This document shows, piece by piece, positions 43,197-64,000 of a DNA stretch of 64,000 nucleotides. The stretch's first letter is position 1. Every line of letters starts with the position of its first letter. Below the pieces are notes generated by a model. That model searched no databases, was not told the origin of the DNA, and saw nothing but the letters and a program-made list of their open reading frames with translations. The translations under genes and the position numbers were made by a program. This DNA comes from Amorphochlora amoebiformis. Taxonomy: Eukaryota > Cercozoa > Chlorarachniophyceae. The stretch covers positions 310,001-374,000 of the forward strand of contig BAAHQB010000086.1 of the NCBI GenBank assembly GCA_054601695.1, read 5' to 3'.

Positions 43197-43243
<47 letters not shown>

Positions 43244-43316
43244 GTACACATGCATACATACACACACATGTATATACATTATACATATACATATATATTT
43301 ATATATATACATATAT

Positions 43317-43349
<33 letters not shown>

Positions 43350-43541
43350 AATACATCTATGTATGTATATGTGTGTGTGTGTTGTGTACATACGCATATT
43401 ATTGCACATAATGTATTATACCTCGACATATACATACACACATATACATATATAATATATATACATATATATATATATACATACATAATATACATATACA
43501 CATAATTACATAAACAAATTTGCATGCATACATGTAAATAC

Positions 43542-43579
<38 letters not shown>

Positions 43580-44104
43580 GTATATATATTATATATAGAA
43601 GCATATATGTGTTTTTGTATGTGTATACGTCCCAAACCCGCAATCCAGGACAAGTCGGCATACACATACAAACAATATAACACACCCAGAGTTGAATTCG
43701 GCACCCGCCTGAGATCTGCGTCGTCCCGATCACTTTCAAAGTCCGATAAACCACTCGGACTTGTCTCATTGAAAGCAGCCACAACCTTACTCGCCTGGAT
43801 ATTCTGTGCTTTTTTAGTGCTTTTGGGTGGGTAGTAGGGACTTTGGAGAACAGGCTAGACTCTAGAGGAGAGCATACCTTGGGATCATCTCTCTCACGAG
43901 GCCTTCCAGGTCGTTTGTTGGCCGCTGTGGCAAAAAGAGCGCAATGAGTCTCTTCCCGGTGTTATTTTCTCCATCATATCGGACCATCTTCCGGACTTTA
44001 ACCTCCTTATGTATGTAAGGATTTTGTCTCCTATTGATACCTGAAGGAATACTCCCAAGCCTGACAGCCTTCCGGCCGGTTGACACGTTTCCGTAAACGC
44101 TCAT
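39377..44104 (-). CDS. Unrecognised 243-aa protein, 8 exons
   Basis: Exons: 43898-44104, 43686-43794, 42800-42900, 42000-42032, 41656-41689, 40744-40859, 39927-39977, 39377-39457. The sum is 732 nt, exactly 244 codons including TGA, with every junction phase matching. The start [17 protein letters not shown] is basic. The centre includes [16 protein letters not shown] and [16 protein letters not shown]. The end is acidic (GREEEGDD). No signal peptide, membrane segment or motif I can name is present; it looks like a soluble, helical protein. At exon 1 the donor CTC|GTGAGA was preferred over AAG|GTATGC further on, because only the first keeps exons 2 and 3 open. Two exons are just 33 and 34 nt. 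It lies head-to-head with the RING gene. Confidence 0.68.
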
Positions 44105-44541
44105 GCCCTGCCGGGTTTTTTTATTGCTTTCTGAAAATCAACAGCACCAGCAGCACATACACAGTGAGTCTATCCATCGCATACATGTGAATGATATAGG
44201 CATGTGGTAAGTATGCATGGAAAAATCAGGAAGAATGCAGAGATCGGCAGTCGGGGGATATGCAGGCTGGGGATACAGGCTACAATCGGACCAAGATAAA
44301 TGATTCAAAATGAATAAAATAGATGTTTTTATTACCTTTGCAAAACATCAACGCGAGTGCCAGAGCTATACCTCGATAAGCTGGCTTTCCCATCTATCAA
44401 AGGCGATGGACCAGTGCAGCAGGATGAGGACCCATTACTACCGGTATTCGGAATCTAAAACCGGTTTTATTTCGGGATTCCCGCGAAAGATTGTCTCCGA
44501 TTTTATCGGCACGACAAGTCGTCAAAGCCAACCAAACGGCT
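44105..44541. promoter_or_regulatory. Divergent intergenic region
   Basis: This is 437 bp between head-to-head start codons at 44104 (minus) and 44542 (plus). It is free of microsatellite and has mixed composition. The RING gene's 5' UTR, and possibly a non-coding first exon, should lie here. No core promoter motif is evident. Confidence 0.45.
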
Positions 44542-45704
44542 ATGGAGCAAGCGACCCCGCAGAGCTCCTTGGTACGAATTCCTCACCCTAAATATACGGA
44601 AACACTAAAATATGGAAAATATGTTCGAATTTTCACCCATCAGAGTGGAAGCACGCCAAAAAACGAAGGCTCATCAAGCAAGAAAAACGAGTCCGATGCC
44701 AAGGAGCTCAAGAATCACAAGGAAAATGTCAACACAAATGCGGATGAGGAGGCCAGTATTCGCCTTGCCCTTGAGCTGATGCGCCAAGAGGTACGAACTT
44801 TATTTTCCATTCTTCGCATTCTAATTTAGTACATTTCAGAGCTGGGAGATGCACCGTATCATGCAGGTGGCTACCCCCCCCCCCCCGTCTTCTACCACAC
44901 AAAAAGGAAACTTATCCAGTTCTATCTATCCGCAGCATGAGACTCTTCTTGCTGTCCAAGATCAACGCCGTGAGAAGATGAATCGCGGTGAGGATCAGGG
45001 CTCGTCCGCCATGAATGAAGACCACCGTCTTGGTATCTTCTCAAAATCCAATACAACATCCTCGTGTTCTGACTCTCTGCAAAACAATAGCGCTAGCTCT
45101 CGCCGAAGAGGAAGCTCGACTAGACGAACGTATAAATGCGGGGGAGTATGATGATGTCGACATCGACGAATTATCCCATGAGGTATGTATAATCCGAAAG
45201 GCTACAAATATCTCTTTGATTTGGTTCTCCTTTGCAGCAACTTGTCGAGCTCGGCAACAGGAACGGAGACGTGAAGAAGGAACAGTGGAAGGAGATAGCC
45301 GACAAGGTTTCAGGAGATGTTATGTCTCTCAAAGTATAAGTCAGCTAATGTTGTGATAATTTTCAGACTGTCAACTCCCTCCCGACAGAACACTTCAATG
45401 AAGACGGAAAACGCAAAGGAGAGAAGTGCCTGGTATATCTGACACTAAAAATATCACTCCTCTTACTTTCCCTGAGATTTTAATTACCTTTAGGTGTGTC
45501 AATGCGAATACGAGAAAGGAGAAGTCCTGAAAATCCTCCCATGCGGGCACGCGTTCCACAATGGCTGCATCAGTCACTGGCTCCTCGACGTAAGATTAGA
45601 GTCCCTTTATTGAACAAAATCTGATCCTTCTCCACCCACAGCATCCTCAGTGCCCTTTGTGCAAGCGGGATATTGTACAAGAAGAACCTTCCTCTTCAAA
45701 CTAA
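44542..45704 (+). CDS. RING-H2 E3 ubiquitin ligase, BIG BROTHER-like
   Basis: Nine exons: 44542-44571, 44644-44790, 44840-44866, 44936-45032, 45091-45182, 45238-45306 (or 45333), 45367-45432, 45494-45589, 45642-45704. About 228-237 aa. Introns are short (about 33-72 bp), unlike the TA-filled introns elsewhere. The C-terminus is a canonical RING-H2, C-x2-C-x14-C-x1-H-x2-H-x2-C-x10-C-x2-C: CLVC, ILPCGHAFHNGC, then HPQCPLCK. All eight zinc ligands are present. Such domains recruit a ubiquitin-loaded E2. The segment before it (IDELSHEQLVELGNRNGD, then VNSLPTEHF) matches the layout of BIG BROTHER-type ligases. The N-terminal half is polar and Glu/Lys-rich. ATG 44542 is the first in-frame start consistent with splicing. 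The exon 6 donor is ambiguous: a weak GTTTCA gives a 60-bp intron, a strong GTATAAG only 33 bp. Confidence 0.87.
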
Positions 45705-45826
45705 ATTGTTAATTATTGTAAATCGGCTCCACACCCAAGACCGTTGGTATCTCGTCGTTGCGCTGCTGGCAGCACCGATGCTTTCCTAAGTTAATTTTTT
45801 CAAGATGTGAACTTGTCATCTATGTT

Positions 45827-45832
45827 AATAAA
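45827..45832 (+). promoter_or_regulatory. Candidate polyadenylation signal
   Basis: An AATAAA hexamer lies 123 bp after the RING gene stop codon, in A/T-rich sequence. Position fits a 3' end; usage is inferred. Confidence 0.4.
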
Positions 45833-46226
45833 TTAAATTATATTGAAGTCTATCAGGTCACAGTACAACTAGACAAGTACCTAGGGTAAGTACTATACGA
45901 CCGTATGGCAAGTCAGTTGTAGTCGTTATATAAATAGTATAATCATGATTCATGATGCCGGAGTATCTATGCATGAGTAACTATCGGAAATCTACCAATC
46001 GATGTACAACGTAGACGTAGGCCTAGCCTGCATGTAGTGGGGCCTATATGATCTATAGATGATGATCACTATACATGTATGTTTACATAATTATATGTAT
46101 GCACTATACATGTATGACCAAATATGTCTGGACAGTATGAGATCTATTGATCACGAAGCCTGTCCATCTAGAGACGCTAGTGAAGACACAGCCTCAGTGA
46201 CCACCGTGTGTACAAATGCACCCAAA
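45833..46226. other. Tail-to-tail intergenic region
   Basis: This is mixed-composition sequence between the RING gene 3' end and the stop of a tentative minus-strand gene. No repeat array and no exon are visible. Confidence 0.4.
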
Positions 46227-46847
46227 TCATGACCAACCGCACAATTGATTCCAAATATCAAGATTTTTGGCAGGGGCGAATTGTACACACCAAATTCTCA
46301 GAGGGCATCTATTCTGGAGGTATGAGGGCGCATTACCTCTCCCAACGAGCCCGAAGGGGGACCCAGATCCCAAGAACACGTGTCCTCGGAATCCTCGGAA
46401 CCCACTTGAAAATTTATGATATCTATCTTCCAATATACAGATATCAAGTAGTAGATATCGTTATCTTGGTATACACGTGGACTTCCCATCAACACTCGAC
46501 CCCCCAGTGCCGAAAGCGATGTACATCGACCCTCTTGGCTGGATCATTGGATTCTCAATGCTCGCAATCTGCGTGGTGCAACCCTTTTCTTTCGATTTTT
46601 TCCTCCTTTTTTCTGCTCTCTCGGTGGAAGGGGGGAAAATCGAGTACCCTTTCTGACTCAATGTATGACGTGTGCAGACGTGCATAGCTCCCGCTGTACT
46701 GTCGCTTACACCTTTGGTAGGCTCTCTATTCTTCCTCGGTACCGTTTTTAAAGCTTTTTTTAGACTCTCAATCCAGTTCGAGCCTCGACTTGGTTTTATG
46801 TGTGGACGACGGAACTTCCGCATCCTTTCGATCTGCTTATTCTGCAC
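46227..46847 (-). CDS. Tentative basic 120-aa protein, 4 exons
   Basis: Model exons: 46710-46847, 46583-46652, 46337-46404, 46227-46313, total 363 nt ending in TGA. ATG at 46847 starts MQNKQIERMRKFRRPHIKPS, strongly basic. Exon 2 encodes a Lys/Arg-rich stretch (ERAEKRRKKSKEK), exon 3 an acidic stretch (GSEDSEDTCSWDLG), and the last exon ends WNQLCGWS. Family not recognised; the basic start suggests nuclear or ribonucleoprotein work, but this is a guess. Splice choice for exons 1-3 is uncertain because more than one frame is open, including a long unspliced frame from the same ATG. The strand is supported by the exon-like donor GTAAGCG at 46709. Confidence 0.4.
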
Positions 46848-46926
46848 TTAAGAGAGATGTTATAAATTCATGTGTATTTATCTATGTATGTGTTTGTGTG
46901 TGAGTGCGTGTGCGCATGGATGTATA

Positions 46927-46958
<32 letters not shown>

Positions 46959-47211
46959 AACATATATATATATATATATATTATATATTATATATTATAT
47001 ACATACACATATACACATATATATATGTAAATATTCATATGTGAGTACTATTCTTACAGTATATTTTTTAGTCTGCGTATGTGTATTTATATATATATAT
47101 ATACGTCGACTGAAAACATACTGTAAGAATATACTTACGTATGCACATAATAGTAAAGATTTGTCTTCGTACAACATATATAATATATATTTATATATAT
47201 GTATGTGTATG

Positions 47212-47261
<50 letters not shown>

Positions 47262-47421
47262 ATATATATACATATATATACAAGTAAATTCATAATTACA
47301 TATATAAATATATGTGTACTAAAAATGTATATGAGAATATACTGACATATACATATAATCTCATAGATATATTTGTATAAGACATAAATATATACATGTA
47401 CGTATATATATATATATATAT

Positions 47422-47465
<44 letters not shown>

Positions 47466-47513
47466 ATATATATATAAATATGTGATATATATACATGCAC
47501 ACACATACATATG

Positions 47514-47557
<44 letters not shown>

Positions 47558-47603
47558 GTATATATATATATATATTACATATGTATATATATATATATAT
47601 ATT

Positions 47604-47652
<49 letters not shown>

Positions 47653-47656
47653 GTAG
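46848..47656. other. Intergenic or 5' region of the ATP-grasp gene, TA-rich
   Basis: Mostly (TA)n with (TGTA)n. It holds an inverted repeat pair: TCTTACAGTATATTTTTTAG near 47051-47070 and CTGAAAACATACTGTAAGA near 47108-47127. The first exon(s) of the ATP-grasp gene should lie here or be tiny; I could not identify them. Confidence 0.45.
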
Positions 47657-63648
<15,992 letters not shown>

Positions 63649-63717
63649 CTGTGACGGGCCACTGACGGCCGGAGCTCAGACTAGCTATAGCTAATATATA
63701 GTGGCGCATATATCTAG

Positions 63718-63788
63718 TCAGTAGCCTTCATATTTCCGAGGCCTGAGCTGTGCATTAATACTAGTGATATCACTGAAATCGAGGTCAC
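63718..63788 (-). CDS. Last exon of a minus-strand gene entering from the right
   Basis: An acceptor at 63789-63790 (minus CTAG) opens a 71-nt exon in frame to TGA. It encodes DLDFSDITSINAQLRPRKY then EGY. It needs a phase-1 donor from an exon to the right. The stop lies only 69 bp from the ATP-grasp stop, tail-to-tail. The family is unknown. A single exon is weak evidence, but the codon content looks real and the spacing fits the alternating gene layout. Confidence 0.42.
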
Positions 63789-63954
63789 CTAGGTCACGCC
63801 GTGATATTAGATACAAAAAACCACACATAATATATATACACATATATATATATATATATATATATAAACACGTGATGTATATGCATATACTTCTAAGTTC
63901 CAAATAAAGGCTCGAGTTTTCAGTTTACTACTAGTCTATATATCATGACATATA

Positions 63955-64000
<46 letters not shown>

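Overview
This is a eukaryotic nuclear window, almost certainly from a flagellated protist or alga. Three things support that: GT-AG (a few GC-AG) introns, two genes for ASH-domain axonemal proteins, and a complex I assembly factor implying mitochondria. Interstitial TTAGGG/CCCTAA arrays suggest a TTAGGG-type telomere repeat. I cannot name the species. Most of the DNA is (TA)n microsatellite, and most long open frames in it are simply TA repeats read as Tyr-Ile. Real coding sequence is a set of small islands, mostly 15-200 nt, flanked by splice sites. I rebuilt genes by requiring acceptor, donor and reading phase to agree across islands. Every complete model below closes in frame from ATG to stop.

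Layout, left to right: (1) minus, 5' part of an ASH-domain ciliary protein gene, starting at 5459 and running off the left edge. (2) minus, a second ASH-domain gene, 16354 to 5862, 28 exons, 605 aa. (3) plus, a PTC7-like PP2C phosphatase, 16561 to 26742, 18 exons. (4) minus, a 151-aa membrane protein, 34639 to 27329. (5) minus, a 110-aa membrane protein, 37854 to 35104. (6) plus, an NDUFAF8-like twin-cysteine protein, 38051 to 38563. (7) minus, an unrecognised 243-aa protein, 44104 to 39377. (8) plus, a RING-H2 E3 ligase of BIG BROTHER type, 44542 to 45704. (9) minus, a tentative 120-aa protein, 46847 to 46227. (10) plus, a sugar-transfer-associated ATP-grasp protein whose visible exons run 47657 to 63648. 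(11) minus, the last exon of a gene entering from the right edge. Genes tend to alternate strand, with head-to-head starts about 200 bp apart (16354/16561, 37854/38051) and tail-to-tail stops.

Introns contain the unusual material. There are TTAGGG/CCCTAA arrays in both orientations, carrying at least 15 copies of a short conserved spacer element. There are families of degenerate copies of exon edges (acceptor plus exon start, or exon end plus donor) placed beside the real exon. There is a 34-bp minisatellite in which every unit contains a consensus-like CAG|GTAACT donor, a ~2.1-kb imperfect palindrome with arms made of ~60-bp subrepeats, and long (TC)n tracts. The genes do not form an operon-like system. 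The most notable thing in the window is the intron biology.
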